Assembly (NCBI GenBank): GCA_903837025.1
Contig: CAILTC010000385.1
Location: 1-6,137 of the forward strand
DNA length: 6,137 nt
DNA from: an uncultured Bacteroidota bacterium
Lineage (GTDB): Bacteria > Bacteroidota > Bacteroidia > Flavobacteriales > Flavobacteriaceae
Reading direction: 5' to 3'
The position numbers and the translations under genes are program-made. Shown here one piece after another: positions 1 through 5,374 of this stretch. Position 1 is the stretch's first letter, and each line of letters opens with the position of its first letter. The notes under the pieces are model-generated. The model saw nothing but the letters and a program-made list of their open reading frames with translations. It made no database searches and had not been told where the DNA came from.

Positions 1-146
1 AGTAGAAGAAATAAATATTTTAAAATTCTCATGTTAAGTAGGTTTTCAGATGTAAAGTTATAAATTTTATTAATACTTTGAATATCTTAAAAATATAAAA
101 TTAATTATCAAGTATTAGTAAAGATCAAACAATTTACATCAGCAGC
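1..146. other. AT-rich sequence without a recognisable gene
   Basis: Stop codons are frequent in all frames. I see no convincing hairpin terminator, no RNA gene and no exact TAnnTTTG promoter motif. It could be the flank of a gene lying outside the window. Confidence 0.5.
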
Positions 147-281
147 CTAAATCGGATTTATAAATCCAGTTTTGGGATCTAAATTGGGCTCAAAAGGAAA
201 CGTATTTTCGATTGCAGTAAAGCATCCAAAATCATTTGCAGAAAAATGTTTTTTTATTCTTAAAATTGAAAAACTTATCTT
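147..281 (-). pseudogene. Start-less reading frame, possible C-terminal gene remnant
   Basis: On the minus strand a frame stays open for 44 codons, from just after an in-frame TAA (282-284) to a TAG at 147-149. It contains no ATG, GTG or TTG. The last 29 codons read like real protein: varied residues, including Cys, Pro and Gly, ending in the segment FEPNLDPKTGFINPI. The first 15 codons look like translated AT-rich spacer. Its upstream end overlaps the stop of the neighbouring small membrane protein gene. I do not recognise the family. It may be the surviving tail of a degraded gene, or it may be chance. Confidence 0.3.
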
Positions 282-463
282 TTAAAAAATATTTTTATAA
301 CAAACAAAATCGCAATAAAAAGGATAAACCCAAGCAAAATCTTGTAATTATCTTTATAAAAAGTTTGATGTAACTTGGCATCTTTTCGATACGAATAAAT
401 CATTGCAATAACAAAAGTAATAAAAAAACCACCTGCAAATAATAATTGTCCTTGACTAAACAT
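275..463 (-). CDS. Small two-helix membrane protein, function unknown
   Basis: The frame encodes 62 aa with an ATG start. Two hydrophobic segments, about residues 7-23 and 42-59, are joined by a basic loop (R26, K27, K30, K37, K41). By the positive-inside rule this suggests a helical hairpin in the inner membrane with the loop in the cytoplasm; this is inference. There is no signal peptidase site and no catalytic motif. A perfect TAAATTTG -7 motif lies 19 bp upstream of the ATG, which supports the start and shows the gene has its own promoter. It is divergent from the MazG-like gene. I associate similar small proteins with Flavobacterium genomes but know no function for them. Confidence 0.75.
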   Translation of the reverse strand: MFSQGQLLFAGGFFITFVIAMIYSYRKDAKLHQTFYKDNYKILLGFILFIAILFVIKIFFKR

Positions 464-481
464 AGTTTAAAATATTTTGGG

Positions 482-489
482 CAAATTTA
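482..489 (-). promoter_or_regulatory. Bacteroidota -7 promoter element (TAAATTTG)
   Basis: This is a perfect TAnnTTTG match on the minus strand, 19 bp upstream of the small membrane protein ATG, implying a leader of about 10-15 nt. No clear TTG -33 element is visible at the usual spacing. The 81-bp divergent spacer has no exact TAnnTTTG on the plus strand for the MazG-like gene. Confidence 0.5.
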
Positions 490-544
490 GGAATTTGTTT
501 AGGAAAAGTTGCTAATTTGCCCCTTCATTTAATTATATAAAAAT

Positions 545-931
545 ATGCAAAAACAAATCAACGCTGTCAAGGAATTTCACACCGCATTTATCATTGGTCA
601 CAGTGAAACTCCAATCGCCGATTTGGGTGAATCTAAAAATATACTTCGTTATAACTTAATGAAAGAAGAAAACGAGGAATATCTTGAGGCTGTTCAAAAT
701 AATGATTTAATAGAAATTGCTGACGCACTTGGCGATATGATGTATATTCTTTGCGGAACAATTATCGAACATGGCTTACAACATAAAATCGAAGAAGTTT
801 TCGACGAAATTCAACGCTCTAATATGAGCAAATTAGGCGAAGACGGAAAACCTATTTATCGCGAAGATGGAAAAGTAATGAAAGGGCCTCATTATTTTAA
901 ACCAGATTTTTCTAAAATACTTGGAGTTTAG
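545..931 (+). CDS. MazG / PRA-PH-like nucleoside triphosphate pyrophosphohydrolase
   Basis: This 128-aa protein belongs to the all-alpha NTP pyrophosphohydrolase superfamily. Members hydrolyse (d)NTPs or related nucleotides to the monophosphate and pyrophosphate using Mg2+. The metal-binding pattern ExxE...ExxD is visible as E42/E45 in EENEEY (41-46) and E57/D60 in EIADALGD (57-64). The C-terminal part carries RSNMSKLGEDGKP (91-103), typical of the 'nucleoside triphosphate pyrophosphohydrolase family' subgroup. Length fits the single-domain members; canonical MazG has two domains and is about twice as long. The true substrate cannot be read from sequence: house-cleaning of non-canonical dNTPs and a HisE-like activity are both possible, although no his genes are nearby. 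It appears to be a single-gene unit, with heptamer repeats beginning at the stop codon. Confidence 0.85.
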   Translation: MQKQINAVKEFHTAFIIGHSETPIADLGESKNILRYNLMKEENEEYLEAVQNNDLIEIADALGDMMYILCGTIIEHGLQHKIEEVFDEIQRSNMSKLGEDGKPIYREDGKVMKGPHYFKPDFSKILGV

Positions 932-965
932 CAGATTGCAGAATTCAGTTTGCAGGTTTCAGGTA
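931..965 (+). repeat. Heptamer repeat array, left arm (consensus NCAGRTT)
   Basis: Five back-to-back 7-bp units start at the last base of the MazG-like stop codon: GCAGATT, GCAGAAT, TCAGTTT, GCAGGTT and TCAGGTA. Further degenerate units (ATTCAGA, TTTCAGA) occur to about position 1000. They are read in the sense direction of the MazG-like gene. Confidence 0.75.
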
Positions 966-999
966 AAAAAGAATTCAGATGGAAAATTTTAGATTTCAG

Positions 1000-1043
1000 A
1001 AAAAAAGCAGTTTAAAAATGAAATGAATCATCTTTAAACTGCT
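1000..1043 (-). terminator. Rho-independent terminator for ilvE
   Basis: An 11-bp stem is formed by 1006-1016 (AGCAGTTTAAA) and 1033-1043 (TTTAAACTGCT), with a 16-nt loop. On the minus strand it is followed by T7 (1006 down to 1000), as expected for a terminator of ilvE about 92 nt past its stop codon. On the plus strand no T-tract follows directly, so any effect on the MazG-like transcript is less certain. Confidence 0.7.
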
Positions 1044-1082
1044 AATTAATTTTGTTAAATGTCTGTTTTTTTTGCTGCTGCA

Positions 1083-1131
1083 ATTCTGTAACCTGAAATC
1101 TGCAAACTGCCATCTGAAACCTGGAATCTAA
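1083..1131 (-). repeat. Heptamer repeat array, right arm (consensus NCAGRTT)
   Basis: Seven contiguous 7-bp units run on the minus strand from just after the ilvE stop codon: TTAGATT, CCAGGTT, TCAGATG, GCAGTTT, GCAGATT, TCAGGTT and ACAGAAT. They match the left-arm units in inverted orientation; for example, a 19-bp stretch here (CAGTTTGCAGATTTCAGGT) matches 947-965 at 18 of 19 bases. The two arms lie either side of the terminator hairpin, making a large imperfect inverted repeat. Confidence 0.75.
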
Positions 1132-1134
1132 AAT

Positions 1135-2202
1135 CTATACTTTAACGGTCCAGCCAAAAGTGTCTTCGGCTAATTTTTGTTGAATTTTTGTCACTTTATC
1201 TTTTAGTTGTAAAGCAACTGAATTTTCAATTTTTGTCAATTCGTGGTAAATATCTTGGTATGAAAATCCAGAAATAGGACTTACTACCGCAGCTGTTCCA
1301 GCTCCGAAAATTTCTTTCAAGCTTCCGTCATTAGCTGCATCAACAAGTTCAGCCGCTAATACAGAACGAACTTCTACAGCAATACCTTCGCTTTTTGCTA
1401 AATCAATAAGTGTTTTTCTAGTTACACCATCAAGAATCCTTTCGCTTGTAGGAGCAGTAAATAAAGTATCGTTAATTCTAAAAAACAAATTCATTGTACC
1501 CGCTTCTTCCAGTTTGGTATGCGTAGCATCATCGGTCCAAATGATTTGTTGAAAACCTTCTTTGTTCGCTAAATTAGTAGGATAGAATTGCGCAGCATAG
1601 TTTCCTGCAGCTTTCGCAGCTCCAATTCCACCATTTGCCGCTCTACTATAATGTTCGGCAATAATAACTTTTACATCGCCAGAATAATAGGCTTTTGCAG
1701 GAGATAAAATAATTATGAATTTATAATCATCCGATGGATTTGCAATTACGCCTGCACCGGTAGCAATCATAAAAGGTCTGATGTATAGCGAACTTCCGTT
1801 CTCTTTTTTTACCCATTCTTTTTCTAATTGCAATAATTGTTTTAGACCTTCCATGAAAATTTCTTCAGGAATTTCAGGCATTGCCATTCTAATTGCTGAA
1901 TTATTGAAACGTTTAAAGTTTTCTAATGGTCTAAAAAGCCAAACATCATCTTGGGCATCTTTGTAGGCTTTCATTCCTTCAAAAATTGCTTGACCGTAAT
2001 GAAAAACTTTAGAAGATGGATCCATTAAAAAAGGGGCATACGGTTTAATGATTGGTTTTTGCCATTCCCCATTTTTAAAATCACATTCAAATAAATGATC
2101 TGTGAAAATTTCGCCAAAATTCAAATGATCAAAATCTACTTCATTTATTTTTGAAGTTGCGGCTTTTATTATTTCAATTTTGTTGGTTTGTGTAGTGCTC
2201 AT
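1135..2202 (-). CDS. ilvE: Branched-chain amino acid aminotransferase
   Basis: This 355-aa PLP-dependent fold-type IV enzyme interconverts Leu, Ile and Val with their 2-oxo acids, using 2-oxoglutarate/glutamate as the amino partner. It carries out the last step of branched-chain amino acid synthesis and the first of breakdown, in the cytosol. The PLP lysine is K197 in GAAKAAGNYAAQ (194-205), matching the CKMGGNYG-type site of eukaryote-like BCATs. E233 lies in EEAGTMNLF (232-240), followed by SERILDGVTR (253-262) and the phosphate-binding FGAGTAAVVSPI (299-310). Length and the GTMNLF motif place it in the long, eukaryote-like BCAT group rather than the roughly 309-aa E. coli type. It has an ATG start and a leader of about 75 nt from a TAATTTTG motif. 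It appears monocistronic, with no ilv or leu biosynthetic genes beside it and no leader peptide rich in Leu/Ile/Val codons. Confidence 0.95.
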   Translation of the reverse strand: MSTTQTNKIEIIKAATSKINEVDFDHLNFGEIFTDHLFECDFKNGEWQKPIIKPYAPFLMDPSSKVFHYGQAIFEGMKAYKDAQDDVWLFRPLENFKRFNNSAIRMAMPEIPEEIFMEGLKQLLQLEKEWVKKENGSSLYIRPFMIATGAGVIANPSDDYKFIIILSPAKAYYSGDVKVIIAEHYSRAANGGIGAAKAAGNYAAQFYPTNLANKEGFQQIIWTDDATHTKLEEAGTMNLFFRINDTLFTAPTSERILDGVTRKTLIDLAKSEGIAVEVRSVLAAELVDAANDGSLKEIFGAGTAAVVSPISGFSYQDIYHELTKIENSVALQLKDKVTKIQQKLAEDTFGWTVKV

Positions 2203-2284
2203 AATCGGTTATTATGTTTTAAAAATATTTTTATATCAGGGCTTATGCCACAATATTGAGATACTATTTGAAATATACGTCTTG

Positions 2285-2292
2285 CAAAATTA
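2285..2292 (-). promoter_or_regulatory. Candidate ilvE -7 promoter element (TAATTTTG)
   Basis: This is a perfect TAnnTTTG match on the minus strand, 82 bp upstream of the ilvE ATG, implying a leader of about 75 nt. A near match, TATATTTC, lies closer to the gene. No obvious TTG -33 box is seen. Confidence 0.4.
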
Positions 2293-2448
2293 AATAAAAA
2301 TCGGCATATTCTTTGCTAAAAAAACATTAATTATAGCATTTAACTGTGATTTGTTTATATTCTAAAAAAACTATGAAAAGTAGTGGTAAATTTATGATAT
2401 TTATAAAAATAGTTCCATTTTTGAAGACTAAACCTATTTGTTTTTAAT

Positions 2449-2456
2449 TAATTTTG
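2449..2456 (+). promoter_or_regulatory. Candidate mnmD -7 promoter element (TAATTTTG)
   Basis: This is a perfect TAnnTTTG match 42 bp before the TTG start of mnmD, implying a transcript start near 2463 and a leader of about 35 nt. A TTG at 2421-2423 is too far upstream (25-bp spacer) to be a convincing -33 element. The 296-bp ilvE-mnmD spacer otherwise holds AT-rich sequence only. Confidence 0.4.
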
Positions 2457-2498
2457 GCCTGCTTATAAATGAATACAAGCAAATAACACCACGCTATT

Positions 2499-3161
2499 TT
2501 GGAAAGAGAAATAATCAAAACCCGTGACGGCTCAACAACGATACATATTAAGGACTGGGACGAATGTTATCATTCGAGATTTGGAGCCATTCAAGAAGCG
2601 CAACATGTGTTTATAAAAAATGGACTTTCATTATTCGAAAACGCTCCAGTTTCTATTCTAGAAATAGGTTTCGGAACGGGTTTGAATGCTTTTATTACTT
2701 TTTTAGAATCACAAAAATTAAATCAAAAGATTGATTATGTTGGTGTCGAAGCGTATCCAATTTCAGCCGAAGAAGTGGTATCATTGAATTATGTTTCTGA
2801 ATTGAATGCGGAAATGGAAAGATCCATTTTCGAAAAAATGCACGAATGCAATTGGGAAGAACAAATTGCTTTAAGTGATGATTTTACCCTTAGCAAACGG
2901 AATCAATTTTTTGCTGCTATTAATGATTTCGAAAAGTTCGATTTAATTTATTTCGACGCCTTTGGATATGATGTTCAACCTGAATTATGGAGTACTGAAA
3001 TATTTAAAAAAATGTATGAGGCACTTAAGTCAAGTGGCGTATTAGTTACTTATGCAGCACGTGGAGTCATAAAAAGAAGTATGAAAGAAGTAGGTTTTAC
3101 TGTCGAAAAATTGCAAGGAGCACCCGGAAAACGTGAAATGTTTAGAGCTAGAAAAGGGTAA
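2499..3161 (+). CDS. mnmD: tRNA mnm5(s2)U34 methyltransferase MnmD
   Basis: This 220-aa SAM-dependent methyltransferase is of the DUF752/MnmC-methyltransferase type. It methylates 5-aminomethyl-(2-thio)uridine at tRNA wobble position 34 to mnm5(s2)U, the last step after MnmE/MnmG. SAM motif I is ILEIGFGTGLN (53-63), the acidic residue after strand 2 is E84 in VGVEAYP, and the family motifs are FDAFGYDVQPELW (152-164) and GAPGKREM (207-214). It lacks the FAD oxidase half found in bifunctional E. coli MnmC, so it is the stand-alone form. The start is inferred to be TTG: the codons before it are CAC CAC GCT ATT, preceded by an in-frame TAA at 2484-2486, and REIIKTRDGSTTI is the usual N-terminus of the family. 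It is divergent from ilvE and appears to be its own transcription unit. Confidence 0.9.
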   Translation: MEREIIKTRDGSTTIHIKDWDECYHSRFGAIQEAQHVFIKNGLSLFENAPVSILEIGFGTGLNAFITFLESQKLNQKIDYVGVEAYPISAEEVVSLNYVSELNAEMERSIFEKMHECNWEEQIALSDDFTLSKRNQFFAAINDFEKFDLIYFDAFGYDVQPELWSTEIFKKMYEALKSSGVLVTYAARGVIKRSMKEVGFTVEKLQGAPGKREMFRARKG

Positions 3162-3297
3162 TTTCTTATTCAGAATTATTTATTTTGAAGGCAATAAAAA
3201 AACATAATTCTTCGTTAAATAATAATGTGAGATATAAAAAAAATGTAGTTTTACATCACTTTAAAATGAGTATTTAACCTTATAATCTTAAATAAGT
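3162..3297 (+). other. AT-rich spacer between mnmD and the 65-aa gene
   Basis: An imperfect hairpin pairs AGAATTAT (3172-3179) with ATAATTCT (3204-3211), with a smaller inner stem, but no T-tract follows, so it is at best a weak mnmD terminator. No exact TAnnTTTG promoter is present ahead of the 65-aa gene. Read-through from mnmD is therefore possible. Confidence 0.35.
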
Positions 3298-3495
3298 ATG
3301 TCGAAGATAATGTTTGATTACACGAAGTCAATACTCGAAAGAGTGAGTTTTGATGCAATACTTTTTTGCAAAGAATTAGAAAAAGCGATTAAATCTTTGT
3401 TACCTTATGAAATGGAACAATTACGTGAATGGTTGTTAAATTTCGTAATCGAAAAGCCAGAATTAAAGCAATGCTTATTGATTGTAAATAAATAA
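3298..3495 (+). CDS. Small conserved-looking protein of unknown function (65 aa)
   Basis: The frame encodes 65 aa from ATG; a second Met at codon 5 is an alternative start. The sequence is predicted to be mostly helical and soluble, with an amphipathic stretch from about residue 12 to 48 (KSILERVSFDAILFCKELEK, then LLPYEMEQLREWLLNF) and two Cys residues (24 and 59). There is no membrane segment, signal peptide, metal-binding motif or DNA-binding motif. Balanced codon use, non-repetitive composition and a strong terminator 7 bp after the stop support a real gene. I associate near-identical small proteins with Flavobacteriaceae but recall no function. It lies 136 bp after mnmD on the same strand, possibly co-transcribed with it. 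Confidence 0.75.
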   Translation: MSKIMFDYTKSILERVSFDAILFCKELEKAIKSLLPYEMEQLREWLLNFVIEKPELKQCLLIVNK

Positions 3496-3502
3496 TTTAA
3501 AG

Positions 3503-3529
3503 AGGCTGTCCGAAAAGACAGCCTTTTTT
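3503..3529 (+). terminator. Strong rho-independent terminator
   Basis: An 8-bp perfect stem pairs AGGCTGTC (3503-3510) with GACAGCCT (3517-3524), with loop CGAAAA and a following T6 tract. It ends the 65-aa gene transcript. Its T-tract overlaps the stop codon of the convergent oxyR-like gene (3528-3530). On the minus strand only a short interrupted T-run follows, so termination in that direction would be weaker. Confidence 0.9.
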
Positions 3530-4469
3530 ATTTCTTTTGAATTGGACTAATTATTTGCACATTCTGAAAAGTAATAGCTCCTTTAACTACTCCAGATATG
3601 GTATTTCTTAGCGCATCGATAATATGAATTTTCAATTCACTTTTTGGGTAAATTAAACTTACTTCACGTGCTGGTTTTGGTTCCTTGAAATGTCTTAATT
3701 TTAATTGGTCTTTTTCCTTTAAATCCAAAGTATGTAAGTAGGGAAGTAGCGTGGTTCCTAAACCTTCGTCGGCTAATTTTATCAAGGTTTCAAAACTACC
3801 ACTTTCTAATTGAAAATTATTTTCTGAAACTGCATTTTGGTTTTTGCATAAATTTAAAATTCCATCTCGGAAGCAATGTCCGTCTTGCAAAAGTAAAATA
3901 TCACTAAGATTTAAATCGGATATCTCAATTTCATCTTTATGTGATGTAGCGTAATTGTCAGGAATATAAGCTACAAATGGTTCAAAATAAAGAACAATTT
4001 CCTTGATTTTTTCATCTTCTAATGGTGTTGCTGCAATGGCAGCATCTAGATGTCCGTTTTTTAGACGAAGAATAATTTCATCGGTGTTCAACTCTTCGAT
4101 GATGAGCTTAACTTTTGGGTATTTTTTGATAAAATTATTCAAAAACATTGGCAAAAGCGTAGGCATAATGGTCGGAATAATTCCCAATCTAAATTCGCCA
4201 CCAATAAACCCTTTTTGGTATTCTACGATATCTTTTATTTTTCCGGCTTCGTTGACAATATTTTTGGCTTGATTGACAATTTTTTGACCAATATCTGTAA
4301 GTTGAATTGGTTTTTTGCTTCTGTCAAAAATTTGAATATTAAGTTCTTCTTCTATTTTTTGAATTTGCATACTTAATGTAGGTTGGGTAACGAAACATTT
4401 TTCGGCAGCAAGGGTGAAATTTTTGTGTTCGGCAACAGCCAAAACATATTGTAATTGAGTTATTGTCAT
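3528..4469 (-). CDS. oxyR: OxyR-type LysR-family redox regulator
   Basis: This 313-aa LysR-type transcriptional regulator has an N-terminal winged helix-turn-helix (about 1-60; FTLAAEKCFVTQPTLSMQIQ at 18-37) and a substrate-binding-like domain from about 90. The peroxide-sensing cysteine motif is present: DGHCFRDGILNLC puts Cys at 199 and 208, the same numbering as E. coli OxyR, whose C199-C208 disulphide forms on H2O2 oxidation. H198, T100 and the TLLP motif (about 241-244) also agree. Function is therefore probably peroxide-responsive control of antioxidant genes. The usual targets (katG, ahpCF, dps) are not in this window; the divergent neighbour is a beta-carbonic anhydrase. The ATG start has a perfect TATATTTG motif 20 bp upstream, consistent with a short leader. 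Autoregulation is likely for the family but is not shown here. Confidence 0.87.
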   Translation of the reverse strand: MTITQLQYVLAVAEHKNFTLAAEKCFVTQPTLSMQIQKIEEELNIQIFDRSKKPIQLTDIGQKIVNQAKNIVNEAGKIKDIVEYQKGFIGGEFRLGIIPTIMPTLLPMFLNNFIKKYPKVKLIIEELNTDEIILRLKNGHLDAAIAATPLEDEKIKEIVLYFEPFVAYIPDNYATSHKDEIEISDLNLSDILLLQDGHCFRDGILNLCKNQNAVSENNFQLESGSFETLIKLADEGLGTTLLPYLHTLDLKEKDQLKLRHFKEPKPAREVSLIYPKSELKIHIIDALRNTISGVVKGAITFQNVQIISPIQKK

Positions 4470-4489
4470 GGAAATAGTATTTTATGATG

Positions 4490-4497
4490 CAAATATA
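4490..4497 (-). promoter_or_regulatory. oxyR -7 promoter element (TATATTTG)
   Basis: This is a perfect TAnnTTTG match on the minus strand, 20 bp upstream of the oxyR ATG, predicting a leader of roughly 15 nt. No good TTG -33 box is seen at the expected spacing, as is common for activator-dependent promoters. Confidence 0.55.
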
Positions 4498-4504
4498 AAA
4501 AACT

Positions 4505-4522
4505 ATCATTTTTAATTATGAT
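4505..4522. promoter_or_regulatory. Imperfect palindrome, candidate OxyR operator
   Basis: ATCAT (4505-4509) and ATGAT (4518-4522) form an 18-bp palindrome with 14 of 18 symmetric positions. It sits in the 121-bp divergent spacer, just upstream of the oxyR -7 element and 35 bp upstream of the carbonic anhydrase -7 element. LysR-family operators are usually interrupted palindromes in such a place. The sequence is AT-rich, so chance is possible, and it does not match the E. coli OxyR ATAG/CTAT pattern. Confidence 0.3.
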
Positions 4523-4557
4523 TGTTTTTAAATAAATTCTGCTAAATTATTTTATTC

Positions 4558-4565
4558 TATCTTTG
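4558..4565 (+). promoter_or_regulatory. Carbonic anhydrase -7 promoter element (TATCTTTG)
   Basis: This is a perfect TAnnTTTG match 25 bp before the carbonic anhydrase ATG, predicting a leader of about 20 nt. Confidence 0.55.
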
Positions 4566-4590
4566 AATACGTTAAATCATTACAAAAACT

Positions 4591-5226
4591 ATGAGCGATT
4601 TTTACAAAAAAATATTAGATAATAATAAGAAGTGGGTGGAAATGTCATTGGCGATAGATCCCAATTATTTTGAAGATTTAGCGAAACAACAAAAGCCCCC
4701 TTTGTTATGGATAGGTTGTTCGGATAGTCGTGTTCCTGCAAATGAAATTGTAGGTGCTAAACCTGGCGATGTATTTGTACATAGAAATATTGCCAATATG
4801 GTGGTTCATAGCGATATGAATATGCTAAGCGTTTTAGATTATGCTGTGAATGTTTTGAAAGTAAAACATGTTATTGTTTGCGGTCATTATGGTTGTGGAG
4901 GTGTGCAGGCCGCAATGAGCAACCACTCGATAGGTATAATTGATAACTGGATTCGTCATATAAAGGATATTTATCGTTTGCATCAGACTTATTTAGATTC
5001 TATAGAAAACGAAACGGATCGCTTTAATGCCTTTGTTGAAGTCAATGTAAAGGAACAAGTATTCGATTTGGCTAAGACTTCTATTGTTCAGTCTGCTTGG
5101 AAAAATGGTCAAGATTTAACCTTGCATGGTTGGGCTTACGGATTGAATTCTGGTTTTGTAACCGATTTAGATGTGAATATAAGTTCCGATGTAGATTTAG
5201 ACGAAGTGTACCAATTAAAATTTTAA
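4591..5226 (+). CDS. can: Beta-class carbonic anhydrase
   Basis: This 211-aa cytosolic zinc enzyme catalyses CO2 + H2O to bicarbonate + H+. It supplies bicarbonate to carboxylases and retains CO2 at ambient air levels. Zinc ligands are C43, D45, H99 and C102, in CSDSRVPANEI (43-53) and CGHYGCGG (97-104). D45 and R47 form the Asp-Arg pair that gates the zinc in beta-class enzymes. The positions are one residue off E. coli Can (C42/D44/H98/C101) and the length is similar (about 220 aa), so it appears complete. There is no signal peptide. It has its own promoter and terminator. No SulP bicarbonate transporter, a common partner of these enzymes in bacteria, is next to it here. Confidence 0.95.
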   Translation: MSDFYKKILDNNKKWVEMSLAIDPNYFEDLAKQQKPPLLWIGCSDSRVPANEIVGAKPGDVFVHRNIANMVVHSDMNMLSVLDYAVNVLKVKHVIVCGHYGCGGVQAAMSNHSIGIIDNWIRHIKDIYRLHQTYLDSIENETDRFNAFVEVNVKEQVFDLAKTSIVQSAWKNGQDLTLHGWAYGLNSGFVTDLDVNISSDVDLDEVYQLKF

Positions 5227-5249
5227 TAGAATAATAGTATAAATATTTT

Positions 5250-5274
5250 AAAACTGCTTTCGGGCAGTTTTTTT
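5250..5274 (+). terminator. Rho-independent terminator of the carbonic anhydrase gene
   Basis: An 8-bp stem pairs AAAACTGC (5250-5257) with GCAGTTTT (5264-5271), with loop TTTCGG, and the T-run continues to 5274. It begins 24 bp past the stop. On the minus strand it also gives TTTT after the stem, so it may act weakly for the convergent LETM1-related gene. Confidence 0.85.
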
Positions 5275-5286
5275 ATGATTTCTTTG

Positions 5287-5308
5287 AACCATTAATATCT
5301 TAATGGTT
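5287..5308. repeat. Perfect 9-bp inverted repeat between convergent genes
   Basis: AACCATTAA (5287-5295) and TTAATGGTT (5300-5308) flank a TATC loop, and one G-T and one T-A pair extend the stem outward. There is no T-tract on either strand, so it is not a standard terminator. It may help end the minus-strand transcript of the LETM1-related gene. Confidence 0.5.
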
Positions 5309-5374
5309 TACATATCAATTTTTAAATATTATATAATATTAGTTTTCAAAATAAAATCGAGTAGAACCAAAACA

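Noticed and set aside
931..1131. CRISPR-like or transposon-like interpretation of the repeat-rich spacer
   Set aside because: Units are 7 bp and contiguous without spacers, there is no transposase, no target-site duplication was seen, and no cas genes are present.
1781..1966. 61-codon plus-strand frame inside ilvE
   Set aside because: It is fully antisense to a well-supported gene, has Ser/Phe/Asn-rich shadow composition, and no motif or promoter.
2373..2447. 24-codon plus-strand ORF upstream of mnmD (MKSSGKFMIF...)
   Set aside because: It is short, lies upstream of the likely mnmD promoter, has no promoter motif of its own, and is rich in Lys/Ile/Phe as AT-rich noise would be.
3236..3256. 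5-bp hairpin ATGTA/TACAT with a T8 tract on the minus strand
   Set aside because: The stem is too short and AT-rich, and no minus-strand gene ends just upstream of it; probably chance.
4003..4272. 89-codon plus-strand frame inside oxyR
   Set aside because: It is antisense to the clear LysR-family coding region and its hydrophobic residues mirror the sense codons.
5325..5340. Perfect 16-bp AT-only palindrome AATATTATATAATATT
   Set aside because: It contains only A and T in a very AT-rich spacer between convergent genes, so it is likely by chance; no promoter or operator context.
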